Origin: Robiginitomaculum_A sp036478535
GTDB lineage: Bacteria > Pseudomonadota > Alphaproteobacteria > Caulobacterales > Maricaulaceae
Length of the DNA: 64,000 bases
Direction: 5' to 3'
Assembly: GCA_965224735.1 (NCBI GenBank)
Contig: OZ245059.1
Coordinates: 1,116,001-1,180,000 of the forward strand
A model generated the notes under the pieces. It made no database searches. It was given only the letters and a program-made list of their open reading frames with translations, and was not told the DNA's origin. The stretch's first letter is position 1, and each line of letters opens with the position of its first letter. This document shows positions 25,091-34,861 of this stretch, one piece after another. Both the position numbers and the translations under genes were made by a program.

Positions 25091-28000
25091 TTAGAACAAT
25101 AGCCGCAGTACAAGGCGAACCGTATGACGGTTAAATCCGCTTCTAACGTCCCCATCATAATCAAGTGAAAATGAGGAGTATTTAGAACCTGCCGCAAGAG
25201 ATATACCGAAGAGAACGCCATTGGCTGTATATTCATTTCCACGCAATGAGAAGAGCGAAGTTCCATTGATAAACCGTCCGCTTGTCAAGGTACCGCTACG
25301 CTCGAAATCATTTCTATAGCCAACACGAATTGACGGTGCCCACCAAATGCGTTTTTTTTCAAACCGCGCGCCAAAATTAAGAATTGCACTTGCTGTCCCA
25401 ATTTTTGATGTGCGGCTATCAATGGCGAGTGCTATATCTGTGCTGCCCGTTTCTTTGTAGGCTTTTTCATTAAGTCCGAGATATGTTATACCAACTTCTG
25501 GGCGTAAGAAGTATTTTTTACCCATTTTGATATCATAACCAGCATTTGCAGAAAGATTATAGTGACTGCCTTTCCATTTACCATTGGCAGATTGGTCAAA
25601 TGCGCCAATTTTAACGCGGCGATTGGACTCAAAATCATTATAGCCACCGCCAGCATAGAGATTGATACCAAGTCCGCCAAGTTCATACCCAGCATAGAAC
25701 CCACCTTGTAAAGAGAAAATGTCTAATGGCTCGTCTATACCTACAACGTCTTCAATTTCGGTTGTGGAAAAACCAAGATTTAAACCAACGGTATGGAAAG
25801 GACCGAAGGTTGTATCAAAGCCACCCGTAATACCAAAGCCATACCCTCTGAATTGATCAGAGAGACCTGTTAGACCCTTATCAGCAAAATAGGCAAATTC
25901 TTCTATCCATATCCCGCTAGGTTTGTCTTGAGAGCGGCGTGCATTGTTTAGGTGCGTCCCAACCGCCCCCGTCGTTCCGTCTATATTTGCAAGCATAAAC
26001 TCGCGAATAGAAGCTGCATACCCTGGCATAAGTTGGTTGATAGCTGCATTAAAAATATTGCCATCAGTTATTTTGGCAAAGGCCGCACCTAGTTTGTCTG
26101 ATAATTGCATGGCTTCATAGGCGCCGTTGGAAAACATTTCGGCTTGCTGGCGGTCAAGGCCAAGGGCAGTTGTATCCCGTAAACTCAGTGTCAAAATCAA
26201 TTTGTTTGGATTTGTGGTCGAGCGCGATAAAGTTGCATTATACATAAATGGCGTTTTACTGCCGCGTAGAGCGTCTTGCACGGCTTGGTCAGTTAAATCC
26301 GCTATTCTCAGTCCGCCATCGGCTTGCGCGATCACAAAGCGTGCGGAATTTACATCCATAACATTGTTAAGAACGGGTGCAATGATAGCACCATCCGAAA
26401 ATGTAATTGCGCCAGAACTAACCAATGTAGACGCTTGCCCAAACCCGTTAGCGTCAATTGTTGTTGCATCTATGAAAGGTCGAAATGTTGACGTGCTATC
26501 AAAACTTGCGCTAGTTGTATTGATATCCGTAGTGCTGGTAATGGCAAGAGTACTGTTGTCTGCGACAGTCAAAGCAAGTTTGCCGCTGTTTTTCAAAGTG
26601 GTTGTGACCACTGATTTGTTGGAAATATCAAGTGTGTTCGAGCCTGCGCCAAAGTCTATGAGCCCTGTAACTTTTCCGCCAGCCACTGTGAGTGTGTCAT
26701 CACCACTCCCGAGCAGTATATCACCATCAATAGAGGGGCTGTTTTCCTTTCCCTTAGTTGTAACTGTCGTTTGGCTAATGGTCACGCCAGTAGTATTGTT
26801 GCGAACATCTATGGCGATAACAGTAAAATCCGTAGTGTTTGTATCACGACTATCGCTGTCTTTTGCAAATGCTTTGATAGTGCCGCTATTGTTTATGACG
26901 CGCAATGTACCAGAGGCGTCACGAATAGCAATGGCTGTACCGCGTCGCCCCGTTAGAGCGGCTTGGATAGTGCCTGTGTTTGTAAGTGCGCCGTTTAGGG
27001 CGCCGCCAGCTTGAACATCAATAGCAGTAACTTGAATGAGATTGGGAGCTAGCGGGTTGTCTTTGTCCGCAAAGACTTGCGCAGTGTCTTCAAACCCAAA
27101 GGCGCGAATTGAACCGCTATTGTTGATGGCGTCAACAATGCCGCCGCTACCAATAACGATCACACGCGCAGTGGCATCATTTGTTGCTGCTGTAGCATCT
27201 GCGGCAATGCCACTACGGTACACTGTAGCGGTCATCTTATTCGTGTTGTTAATTCCGTTAACAAGGCGTGCATCCGCAATAGAGAGGGTCGTTGCATCGA
27301 CATCGTTTAATAATCCGTTTGCAGTTAACCTGCCCTGATTGACAAATGCATATTGCAAATCCGCATCATACTTCTTGTCATTGGGGTCAATGATTTTGGC
27401 GACTATGCCGATAGAAATTGGCGTGCCTTTCCCGTCTATAATGATGGCTGGAGCACTACCAACTAAGGAAACCGTCGCTGAACTTGTCGTTTTCCCCTTA
27501 CTATTTGTAACTTTTCCAAAATGAATACCTTGTCTGATATTGGCGCTGACGTTTACTGCAGAGCCAGCTTGCCGCGCACGGCCTTCAGAAACAAATTTAT
27601 TACGAGAACTAAGTTTGCTTCTTGTGCTTACAGATTTGCCCTTAGCATTCACATAGCCATTTACGAATAGCCCTGAAGTAACTGTAAGGCCGCCCGTAAC
27701 ATCTCCAGCTACATTAATGGCCTGAGCCCCTTGCCCAAGTGCTTTTATATTGCCCGTGACTTTGACGTCACCGTCAACACTTGTTGTGCCTGCATTGCCT
27801 CTTACGTCAATGCCAACCGTATTCTCGCCAAGAAGAGAGATTGCACTGCTGCTTTTTATATTCCCAATTATGCTAGCATCAGCATCAAGACGAATACCCG
27901 CTGAATTTTGACCCCTAATAACGATTTTCCCGCCTGCAATAATATTGCCAGTGAGCGTGCTTGAGCCAGATATCAATATACCAATGCGGCCAGTACCTTT

Positions 28001-28390
28001 TGCGACATTACCATTTGCAGGTATCTTCGCCGCTTTTTCTGTCAATGTAATGTTACCAGAACTGGTTATTGTACTTTTGACATTTCCAGAAACCAAAATG
28101 CCAGTCACGTTGTCGCTATTATTGCTTGTGATATTGCTACCACTCTTAGTGTTGAGGGTATTGTCAGAATCTACGGTAACCCCTGCACCAGTAGTAATTT
28201 TTATCGAACCGCCTGAACTAATCTTTATATTACTTGGCGTTCCGCCAGTGCCGATAGTAGATGTAGAAACGCCTGTTGTTCGTGCGTCAGAAATATCGAC
28301 TTGCGCAGACACAGAAAAAGACACAGAAAAAGACATAGAAACTGCAAGAGCAGCAACTCCAGCGCTTAGATAATATTGGCGTAATTTCAT
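25091..28390 (-). CDS. Autotransporter with beta-barrel domain (1,099 aa)
   Basis: This is a type V secretion protein. A signal peptide (to about residue 30, SFSVSAQ) carries a short internal duplication, SFSVSFSVS, from a 12-nt DNA repeat. A long passenger (residues ~31-830) is rich in Gly, Ser, Thr, Asn and Ala, with repeating beta-helix-like segments (SGNITLT, NNSGTIKAFA, VNNGSIRAFG-like). The last ~270 residues form an autotransporter barrel with YAGYELGGLGINLYAGGGY and a terminal aromatic residue in RLVLRLLF. The passenger shows no catalytic motif I can identify. A surface or adhesin role is inference from architecture. Confidence 0.85.
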   Translation of the reverse strand: MKLRQYYLSAGVAALAVSMSFSVSFSVSAQVDISDARTTGVSTSTIGTGGTPSNIKISSGGSIKITTGAGVTVDSDNTLNTKSGSNITSNNSDNVTGILVSGNVKSTITSSGNITLTEKAAKIPANGNVAKGTGRIGILISGSSTLTGNIIAGGKIVIRGQNSAGIRLDADASIIGNIKSSSAISLLGENTVGIDVRGNAGTTSVDGDVKVTGNIKALGQGAQAINVAGDVTGGLTVTSGLFVNGYVNAKGKSVSTRSKLSSRNKFVSEGRARQAGSAVNVSANIRQGIHFGKVTNSKGKTTSSATVSLVGSAPAIIIDGKGTPISIGIVAKIIDPNDKKYDADLQYAFVNQGRLTANGLLNDVDATTLSIADARLVNGINNTNKMTATVYRSGIAADATAATNDATARVIVIGSGGIVDAINNSGSIRAFGFEDTAQVFADKDNPLAPNLIQVTAIDVQAGGALNGALTNTGTIQAALTGRRGTAIAIRDASGTLRVINNSGTIKAFAKDSDSRDTNTTDFTVIAIDVRNNTTGVTISQTTVTTKGKENSPSIDGDILLGSGDDTLTVAGGKVTGLIDFGAGSNTLDISNKSVVTTTLKNSGKLALTVADNSTLAITSTTDINTTSASFDSTSTFRPFIDATTIDANGFGQASTLVSSGAITFSDGAIIAPVLNNVMDVNSARFVIAQADGGLRIADLTDQAVQDALRGSKTPFMYNATLSRSTTNPNKLILTLSLRDTTALGLDRQQAEMFSNGAYEAMQLSDKLGAAFAKITDGNIFNAAINQLMPGYAASIREFMLANIDGTTGAVGTHLNNARRSQDKPSGIWIEEFAYFADKGLTGLSDQFRGYGFGITGGFDTTFGPFHTVGLNLGFSTTEIEDVVGIDEPLDIFSLQGGFYAGYELGGLGINLYAGGGYNDFESNRRVKIGAFDQSANGKWKGSHYNLSANAGYDIKMGKKYFLRPEVGITYLGLNEKAYKETGSTDIALAIDSRTSKIGTASAILNFGARFEKKRIWWAPSIRVGYRNDFERSGTLTSGRFINGTSLFSLRGNEYTANGVLFGISLAAGSKYSSFSLDYDGDVRSGFNRHTVRLVLRLLF

Positions 28391-28543
28391 GTTTTTGTCC
28401 CAAAACTATTTGTGCGCAAAGGAGGCCTTTGCGTTGATTGAGTCCGTTGTAACGAAAATTACCAAAAGCGCCAACAAAAACTTGATTACAAACTGCAAAG
28501 AATTCGGAAGGAATAGGCGTGTATGTTTACTGCTTGCCGTGAA

Positions 28544-28580
28544 ATAAAAAGCCGCCTCCAGTACAATATTGGAAACGGCT
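28544..28580 (-). terminator. Rho-independent terminator of glnA
   Basis: On the minus strand AGCCGTTTCCA pairs with TGGAGGCGGCT (11 bp including two G-U pairs) around a 9-10 base loop, followed by TTTTATTT. It lies about 25 bases after the glnA stop and separates it from the autotransporter gene downstream. Confidence 0.75.
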
Positions 28581-28603
28581 AGGCAATTAAGTGGTTAAGC
28601 TTG

Positions 28604-30016
28604 TTAGCATTTATAATACATATCAAATTCGACAGGGTGAGGGTGCATTGCGAGGCGATGGACCTCTTCCATTTTTAGCTCAATATAAGCGTCGATATGG
28701 TCGTCATCAAATACACTGCCAGCTTTAAGGAAATCACGATCGCTATCCAAGCTCTCAAGTGCCTCGTGCAAAGTGCCGCATACTTGCGGGATATTGGCGG
28801 CTTCTTGGGGGGGGAGATCATAAAGATCTTTGTCCATTGGGTCGCCTGGGTGAATTTTGTTTTTAATACCGTCAAGACCAGCCATCAAAAGAGCCGTAAA
28901 TGTTAGGTATGGATTACCCGCAGGATCAGGGAAACGCACTTCTAGGCGTTTGCCATTAGGCGACGCACACCAAGGAATACGCACAGAGGCCGAGCGATTG
29001 CGAGAAGAGTAAGCAAGCATAACGGGTGCTTCAAAACCTGGTACTAAGCGCTTGTAACTATTGGTGGAAGAGTTTGCAAATGCATTGATAGCTTTGGCAT
29101 GTTTGATGATACCGCCAATGTAATATAAGCAATTTTTAGATAGGCCTGCATATTCGTTTCCAGAAAATAATGGTTTCCCATCTTTCCAGATAGATTGGTG
29201 AACATGCATGCCTGTACCGTTATCACCGAAGACGGGTTTAGGCATAAATGTCGCTGTTTTACCATAAGCGTGTGCGACATTTTGAACAATGTATTTATAA
29301 AGTTGCAAACGGTCTGCCATTGTGAGAAGCGTTGAGAATTTCATGCCAAGTTCGTGCTGAGAAGGGGCAACTTCATGGTGATGTTTTTCGGGCTTAAGTC
29401 CAAGTTCTGTCATAACGGCGAGCATTTCCGTGCGCATATCTTGCTCGTGATCAATTGGTGGAACGGGGAAATAACCGCCGCCGTGTGATGGGCGATGGCC
29501 CATATTACCGCCAGTATATTGTGTGTTTGAGTTATAAGGCCCTTCAACACTGTCAAATGAATAGCCAGTGTTTTGTCCTTCCGTACTCCAGCGCACATCA
29601 TCGAAAACGAAAAATTCGGCCTCGGGGCCAAAATACACCGTATCGCCAATGCCAGCAGATTTAATATAGTTCTCTGCTTTTTTAGCCGTGCCGCGTGGAT
29701 CGCGATTATATGCTTCACCTGTGTCAGGCTCTAAAATGTCGCAAAACATCGTTAGGGTTTCTTGCTGATAGAAAGGATCTATGTCGGCTGTACCCGCGTC
29801 TGGCATGAGCACCATATCACTTTCATTAATCTCTTTCCAGCCTGCGATAGAGGAGCCATCAAACATGGTGCCATCTTCAAACAAGTCTTCGTCAACCATA
29901 GTGGCGTCAAAGGTGACATGCTGCATTTTACCTTTGATATCCGTGAAACGAAGATCCACATACCCGATATTTTCATCTTTGATGCGTTTAAGAACGGCTT
30001 CTGATGCTTTTGACAT
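28604..30016 (-). CDS. glnA: Glutamine synthetase type I GlnA
   Basis: GlnA makes glutamine from glutamate, ammonia and ATP. The 470-residue sequence has the beta-Grasp start (DLRFTDIKGKMQHVTF), metal ligands in FGPEAEFFVFD, the KPVFGDNGTGMHVHQSIWKDG segment and the SSRNRSASVRIP substrate region. Tyr 399 in DLYDLPPQ is the adenylylation site of GSI-beta enzymes, so control by GlnE is expected. glnB lies just upstream on the same strand, giving the common glnB-glnA pair for nitrogen control. Confidence 0.97.
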   Translation of the reverse strand: MSKASEAVLKRIKDENIGYVDLRFTDIKGKMQHVTFDATMVDEDLFEDGTMFDGSSIAGWKEINESDMVLMPDAGTADIDPFYQQETLTMFCDILEPDTGEAYNRDPRGTAKKAENYIKSAGIGDTVYFGPEAEFFVFDDVRWSTEGQNTGYSFDSVEGPYNSNTQYTGGNMGHRPSHGGGYFPVPPIDHEQDMRTEMLAVMTELGLKPEKHHHEVAPSQHELGMKFSTLLTMADRLQLYKYIVQNVAHAYGKTATFMPKPVFGDNGTGMHVHQSIWKDGKPLFSGNEYAGLSKNCLYYIGGIIKHAKAINAFANSSTNSYKRLVPGFEAPVMLAYSSRNRSASVRIPWCASPNGKRLEVRFPDPAGNPYLTFTALLMAGLDGIKNKIHPGDPMDKDLYDLPPQEAANIPQVCGTLHEALESLDSDRDFLKAGSVFDDDHIDAYIELKMEEVHRLAMHPHPVEFDMYYKC

Positions 30017-30051
30017 GGTTTTCCTTTTTTTGTTTTTTACTTTTTTTTGTT

Positions 30052-30390
30052 TTAAAGGGCGTTTTCGCCGAATTCACCTGTCCGGATACGAATAGCCTGT
30101 TCGATTGTAGAAACGAAAATTTTACCATCACCAATTTTGCCAGTTTTGGCAGCTGTGATAATAGCTTCTAGAGCGCTTTCAACCTGATCATCAGCCAAAA
30201 CGATTTCAATTTTTATTTTTGGAAGAAAATCGACAACGTATTCTGCGCCCCGATATAGCTCGGTATGCCCCTTTTGGCGGCCAAACCCTTTTGCCTCCGT
30301 GACAGTCATACCTTGGATGCCAAGCTCTTGCAGAGCCTCTTTAACCTCGTCTAATTTGAAGGGCTTAATAATGGCTTCGACTTTTTTCAT
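30052..30390 (-). CDS. glnB: Nitrogen regulatory protein PII GlnB
   Basis: GlnB is a trimeric signal protein that reads 2-oxoglutarate, ATP/ADP and glutamine status. The 112-residue length is exact for the family. The T-loop includes Tyr 51 within ELYRGAEYVVDFLPK, the uridylylation site. The C-terminal signature is TGKIGDGKIFV. It precedes glnA by 35 bases. I searched the upstream region for a sigma54 -24/-12 element and did not find a convincing one. Confidence 0.97.
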   Translation of the reverse strand: MKKVEAIIKPFKLDEVKEALQELGIQGMTVTEAKGFGRQKGHTELYRGAEYVVDFLPKIKIEIVLADDQVESALEAIITAAKTGKIGDGKIFVSTIEQAIRIRTGEFGENAL

Positions 30391-30626
30391 AATTCACTCG
30401 TGATTCTCCGCGCAATTCATATTCCTTTTAGGAGTAAAACGGAAGTCTTGTTGTTAAAGCGAGGGTTGTTTTTTAACAATTTGTAAGAAATGCACAAAAA
30501 ATGGGCAATATGTATCAAATTTGCATAATAATTATTCATTATTTTTCTCGAAAAGTTGATAAACTAGGGCTATTAAATAAAAGTAATAACCGTTAGGAAC
30601 GGCGCTTAGTAAGCGCAGGAGAATGT

Positions 30627-32909
30627 ATGAAACGCAAGTCAGGCAGAGACTATATTTCCGACAAACAAGCTTTGGATTTTCACGCCAAACCCACGCCTGG
30701 GAAATTAGCGCTTTTGCCAACGAAACCCATGGCAACGCAGCGTGATCTTTCTCTCGCATATTCGCCTGGCGTTGCCGTGCCAGTGGAAGCTATCGCCAAA
30801 GAGCCTGACGATGTTTATAAATATACGTCCAAAGGCAATACTGTTGCCGTAATTACAAACGGCACTGCTATCTTAGGGCTTGGAAATTTAGGCCCTATGG
30901 CATCAAAGCCAGTTATGGAAGGTAAGGCGGTGTTGTTCAAGAGGTTTGCTGATATTGATAGTTTCGACATTGAGATTGAAGAAGAAGATGTCGATGCATT
31001 TATTGAATGTGTTCGCCGTTTTGGTAATACTTTTGGCGGTATTAATTTAGAAGATATTAGCTCGCCTGCCTGCTATATTATTGAGCAAAAACTGCGAGAT
31101 ATCCTCGATATACCAGTGTTTCATGATGATCAGCACGGCACGGCCATTATTGCAACGGCGGGCCTAATAAACGCCTGTAATTTGACGGGGCGTAATTTTG
31201 AAGATTTAAAAGTTGTGCTCAATGGGGCAGGGGCAGCGGGCATATCAGTTCTCTCTCTTATTAAACGTCTTGGCGTTAAAGACGAAAATACGATTGTTCT
31301 CGATAGCCGGGGTGTTTTGCGCAGAGGGCGCAAAGACCCAATTGATCAATGGAAAGCACCGCACGCCATTGATACAAAGCTGGAAACACTTGAGGAGGCC
31401 ATGGTCGGGGCAGATTGTTTTCTAGGACTTTCAGTTGCGGGCTGCGTGACCAAAGAAATGATTAAGAGTATGGCCGATAATCCGATTGTTTTTGCGATGG
31501 CAAACCCCGATCCTGAAATTACGCCCGAGGATATTAAATCCGTGCGAGAAGACGCTATCATAGCTACGGGACGTTCTGATTATCCTAACCAAGTCAATAA
31601 TGTGCTGGGGTTCCCTTATATATTCAGGGGCGCGCTTGATGTAAGAGCACGTAATGTTAACGAGGATATGAAATTAGCTTGCGCCCATGCTTTAGCACAG
31701 CTTGCTCGTAAAGACGTACCCGAAGAAGTAGCCGCAGCCTATCATGGTAATCGCCCTAAATATGGCCCTGAATATATTATTCCCTCACCGTTTGATCCGA
31801 GGCTTATCTCCAAAATTCCACCTGCGGTCGCGCAGGCCGCTATGGATACGGGGGTTGCGCGCGAGCCTATCAAGGATATGCATTCGTATGCGAAAAATTT
31901 AGAGAGGCGCCAAGATCCAACGGCGGCGCTATTGCAAGGCATTTCAGCTAGCGTCTCAAAAATAAGACCAACCATTATATTTTCTGAAGGTGAAGAGCCT
32001 GCTGTTATTCGCGGCGCACAAGCATTCCAGCAACGCGGCCTTGGCAAAGCTATACTTATTGGGCGAGAAAAACCCATTCGCGATAACATGCAGCTTTTGG
32101 GTATTGGCGACGATCATAGTCTTGAAATTCTCAATGCGCGACTTTTGGATCGCAATCCAGAGTTTACAGAATATTTGTATGCGCGCCTGCAACGGCACGG
32201 TTTTTTGCGCAGAGATGTGCAAAGGCTTGTTAATAATGATCGAAATATATTCTCATCGCTCATGCTTGTTCACGGACTTGCAGATGGCATGGTTACGGGC
32301 GTAACGCGTACCTATGATAAGGCTTTGCGCGATGTCCGAATGGTCTTAAGCCACGATAAAAGTATGCGCACAATGGGTGTATCAGTGGTGATCAATAAAA
32401 ACCAAACTTTGTTTATAGCAGATACTAATATAACAGAATTTCCAGATGCGAATGAGCTTGCAGATATTGCTATAGGCACGGCGAATTTTGCTCGCGGATT
32501 TGGCTTTGTGCCGCGCGTTGCATTCCTGAGTTATTCGACATTTGGTAACCCACCTAGCCAGCGTATGCAAAAGGTTCGCGAGGCAGTAAAAATACTTGAT
32601 AAACGCGGCGTTGACTTTGCCTATGAGGGGGATATAGCGGCCCATGTTGCGCTTAACCCAAATCATGTACTTGCCTATCCGTTTTCTAGATTAGGTGGTG
32701 CTGCTAACATATTGATAATGCCAACTATTCATTCTGCAAGTATATCTACAAACTTGGTTGATGCAATGGGCGGTGCAACTGTATTGGGGCCGTTTTTAAC
32801 GGGGCTAGAAAAACCGGTGCAAATCTGTAACTTAGGCGCTACAGCCTCTAAAATTACCCGCATGGCAACCTTGGCAGCCTATAGCGCTATTGGAGCGCAA
32901 AACGCGTGA
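30627..32909 (+). CDS. maeB: NADP-dependent malic enzyme with phosphotransacetylase-like domain
   Basis: This is a two-domain enzyme of 760 residues. Residues 1-~430 form the malic enzyme: DLSLAYSPGVAVPVEAI, FHDDQHGTAIIATAGL and the NAD(P)-binding VLNGAGAAGISVLSL. Residues ~430-760 resemble phosphate acetyltransferase (IFSEGEEPAVIRGAQ, VNKNQTLFIADTNI-like). The C-terminal domain is regulatory in known MaeB proteins and responds to acetyl-CoA. The reaction is oxidative decarboxylation of malate to pyruvate. The stop overlaps the GTG start of the MATE gene, so the two are probably co-translated. Confidence 0.95.
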   Translation: MKRKSGRDYISDKQALDFHAKPTPGKLALLPTKPMATQRDLSLAYSPGVAVPVEAIAKEPDDVYKYTSKGNTVAVITNGTAILGLGNLGPMASKPVMEGKAVLFKRFADIDSFDIEIEEEDVDAFIECVRRFGNTFGGINLEDISSPACYIIEQKLRDILDIPVFHDDQHGTAIIATAGLINACNLTGRNFEDLKVVLNGAGAAGISVLSLIKRLGVKDENTIVLDSRGVLRRGRKDPIDQWKAPHAIDTKLETLEEAMVGADCFLGLSVAGCVTKEMIKSMADNPIVFAMANPDPEITPEDIKSVREDAIIATGRSDYPNQVNNVLGFPYIFRGALDVRARNVNEDMKLACAHALAQLARKDVPEEVAAAYHGNRPKYGPEYIIPSPFDPRLISKIPPAVAQAAMDTGVAREPIKDMHSYAKNLERRQDPTAALLQGISASVSKIRPTIIFSEGEEPAVIRGAQAFQQRGLGKAILIGREKPIRDNMQLLGIGDDHSLEILNARLLDRNPEFTEYLYARLQRHGFLRRDVQRLVNNDRNIFSSLMLVHGLADGMVTGVTRTYDKALRDVRMVLSHDKSMRTMGVSVVINKNQTLFIADTNITEFPDANELADIAIGTANFARGFGFVPRVAFLSYSTFGNPPSQRMQKVREAVKILDKRGVDFAYEGDIAAHVALNPNHVLAYPFSRLGGAANILIMPTIHSASISTNLVDAMGGATVLGPFLTGLEKPVQICNLGATASKITRMATLAAYSAIGAQNA

Positions 32910-34261
32910 CGAAAAAGGGCAGCGTAGATTTAACTCAAGGCTCTGTTCCTTTGCATATTTTGCGAATGCTTGGCCCGTCCTGGCTTGCTATATTAGCCAT
33001 GATGTCGGCAGGTGTCGTTGATACAATTTATCTTGGTCGCCTCAGCACAAATGCACTTGCCGCAATAGCTTTTTGTTTCCCGGTTATCTTCTTGGGCAAT
33101 AGCATTAATATTGGGATCGGCGCAGGGACACTAAGCGCAATCTCCCGGGACCTTGGCCGCAAGGATTATGACGCCGCCCATAAACATGGAGCGGGTTCTA
33201 TTCTTTTGGCAGCTTTGGCAATGCTTGTTGTGAGTATTCTAGGGTTAATATTTGCCCCGCTTATTGTGAGCTTGATGGGAGCAACATCAGAGGTAAAACC
33301 GCTGGCGCTCGATTACCTAAAATATGCGCTCCCAGCATTAATATTTATGGGTGTGGGCATGATGTGCAACAATACTTTGCGGGCTAATGGAGAAGCTGTA
33401 CTGCCAAGTACAATTATGGTGAGCGGTGCGATTTTAAACATTATTATCGACCCCTTGCTTATTTTTGGCATTGGGCCTTTCCCGCGCCTCGAAGTAGAGG
33501 GGGCTGCTATTGGTACATTGATTTCGAGTATATTCACGGCTTTTTATGGTTTGTATCTGGTTGTGTTTAACCGCAAAACCGCCGAATTTAAGGGGTTAAC
33601 TGGTAAAGCGCTTTATAAAACATGGAGTATAATAGGACGAGTTGGAATTCCTGCCATTGGCGGGCATGTAGTTGTTCCGTTCTCTGGTTTTATAGCGACT
33701 ACAATTATCGCGCGAATCCTTGGGAAAATTGAAGTGGCGGCTTTTGTTGTTGCCGCGCGGACCGAGATGCTCGGGATTGCGCTTCTTTATGCGCTCAGTG
33801 CCTGTATTGGTGCAAATACTGGGCAAAATGGCGGCGCAGGACTGACGGATAGAGTTCGAGAAGCTTTTCGGTTCTCTTATAAAATTTGCTTGTACTGGGG
33901 GCTATTTATTGCCGCAGTGTCGTGGGTGTTGGCATCTAAAATACCAGCTGTTTATTCTACAGACCCAGCCGTAATCACTGCTGCCGCGCCGTATTTTAAA
34001 ATTGTCCCCATAACGCTGATCGGCTATGGCGTCGTGTTTGTAAGTGCTGCTGGGCTAAATGGCTTGGGGCGCCCCGAATATGGCCTTGTTTATACAATTG
34101 TTCGCTCGCTTGTTTTGTTTCTTGCGTTCATTTGGATTGGCGTTGCCTTTTACGGGCTTACAGGTGCATATTACGGTATGGCTTTTGCCAATATGATCTC
34201 AGGCTTCATTGCGCTTTATTTTACAGTGTACCGCGTTCCAATGTCGGCGGTTGCTCATTGA
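32906..34261 (+). CDS. MATE family multidrug/metabolite efflux protein
   Basis: This is an inner-membrane sodium- or proton-coupled exporter. At 451 residues it has about twelve hydrophobic segments in two similar halves. The first half contains PSWLAILAMMSAGVVDTIYLGRLS, a typical MATE N-terminal pattern. The C-terminal half has SACIGANTGQNGGAG. The GTG start at 32906 overlaps the maeB stop. Substrate cannot be told from sequence. The downstream folate gene is separated by only 24 bases and may be in the same transcript. Confidence 0.9.
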   Translation: MTKKGSVDLTQGSVPLHILRMLGPSWLAILAMMSAGVVDTIYLGRLSTNALAAIAFCFPVIFLGNSINIGIGAGTLSAISRDLGRKDYDAAHKHGAGSILLAALAMLVVSILGLIFAPLIVSLMGATSEVKPLALDYLKYALPALIFMGVGMMCNNTLRANGEAVLPSTIMVSGAILNIIIDPLLIFGIGPFPRLEVEGAAIGTLISSIFTAFYGLYLVVFNRKTAEFKGLTGKALYKTWSIIGRVGIPAIGGHVVVPFSGFIATTIIARILGKIEVAAFVVAARTEMLGIALLYALSACIGANTGQNGGAGLTDRVREAFRFSYKICLYWGLFIAAVSWVLASKIPAVYSTDPAVITAAAPYFKIVPITLIGYGVVFVSAAGLNGLGRPEYGLVYTIVRSLVLFLAFIWIGVAFYGLTGAYYGMAFANMISGFIALYFTVYRVPMSAVAH

Positions 34262-34285
34262 AGATAAAGGAAATAACACTGCGCT

Positions 34286-34861
34286 ATGGCATTTGACAGT
34301 TTAGAAAAAACGCGGGCGCGCAATGCTGCCAAAATGATCCGCTTTAAAGTAGCGGCAGAACGCCCTGATGCAGGTGTTGAGCTTATAAAGTATTGGCCAG
34401 ATTTAGGTCAAAAAGACGGGATTGTTGCTGTATATTTACCCATAAAGACTGAAATTGACAGCCTGCCTTTAATGGGGGCTTTGCAAGAGGCTGGCTATAG
34501 GTTGGCTCTTCCATGTATAAAAGGCGCCAAGCATCCATTAGAGTTTCGGCGCTATTGCCTAGGTGACAAACTGAGGGGCGGTGCCTATAATACGCGCGAG
34601 CCGTTACAAACCACCCCCATTGTAGAGCCTGATATAGTACTCTTGCCGCTTTTGAGCTATAGCGGCAGCGGTATGCGCCTTGGGTATGGCGGCGGGTTTT
34701 ATGATCGGAGCCTTTTAGGGTTACGCAGTAGAAAACAAATATTTGCTTGCGGTTTGGCTTTCTCTGGGCAAGAAGCTGCCATCGTGCCAACGGGGCCTTA
34801 TGATCAGGTACTGGACGGCATTTTAACGGAAACAGGATTTAGAAAGTTTGGGCAAAAATGA
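34286..34861 (+). CDS. 5-formyltetrahydrofolate cyclo-ligase family protein
   Basis: This enzyme converts 5-formyl-THF to 5,10-methenyl-THF with ATP and so clears a dead-end folate. At 191 residues the family hallmarks are LPLLSYSGSGMRLGYGGGFYDR, with the nucleotide-binding Gly-rich loop, and a basic N terminus. The stop overlaps the next start as ATGA, so it is coupled to the YmdB-type gene. This pair is widespread in alphaproteobacteria. Confidence 0.9.
   Translation: MAFDSLEKTRARNAAKMIRFKVAAERPDAGVELIKYWPDLGQKDGIVAVYLPIKTEIDSLPLMGALQEAGYRLALPCIKGAKHPLEFRRYCLGDKLRGGAYNTREPLQTTPIVEPDIVLLPLLSYSGSGMRLGYGGGFYDRSLLGLRSRKQIFACGLAFSGQEAAIVPTGPYDQVLDGILTETGFRKFGQK

Noticed and set aside
26127..27014. 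Long plus-strand open frame (295 codons) opposite the autotransporter
   Set aside because: It lies wholly within the coding region of the autotransporter on the other strand, shows no family motif and has no ribosome-binding site. Low-complexity coding DNA often gives long antisense frames.
30391..30626. Sigma54/NtrC promoter expected upstream of glnB
   Set aside because: No TGGCAC-N5-TTGC-like element could be read on the minus strand.
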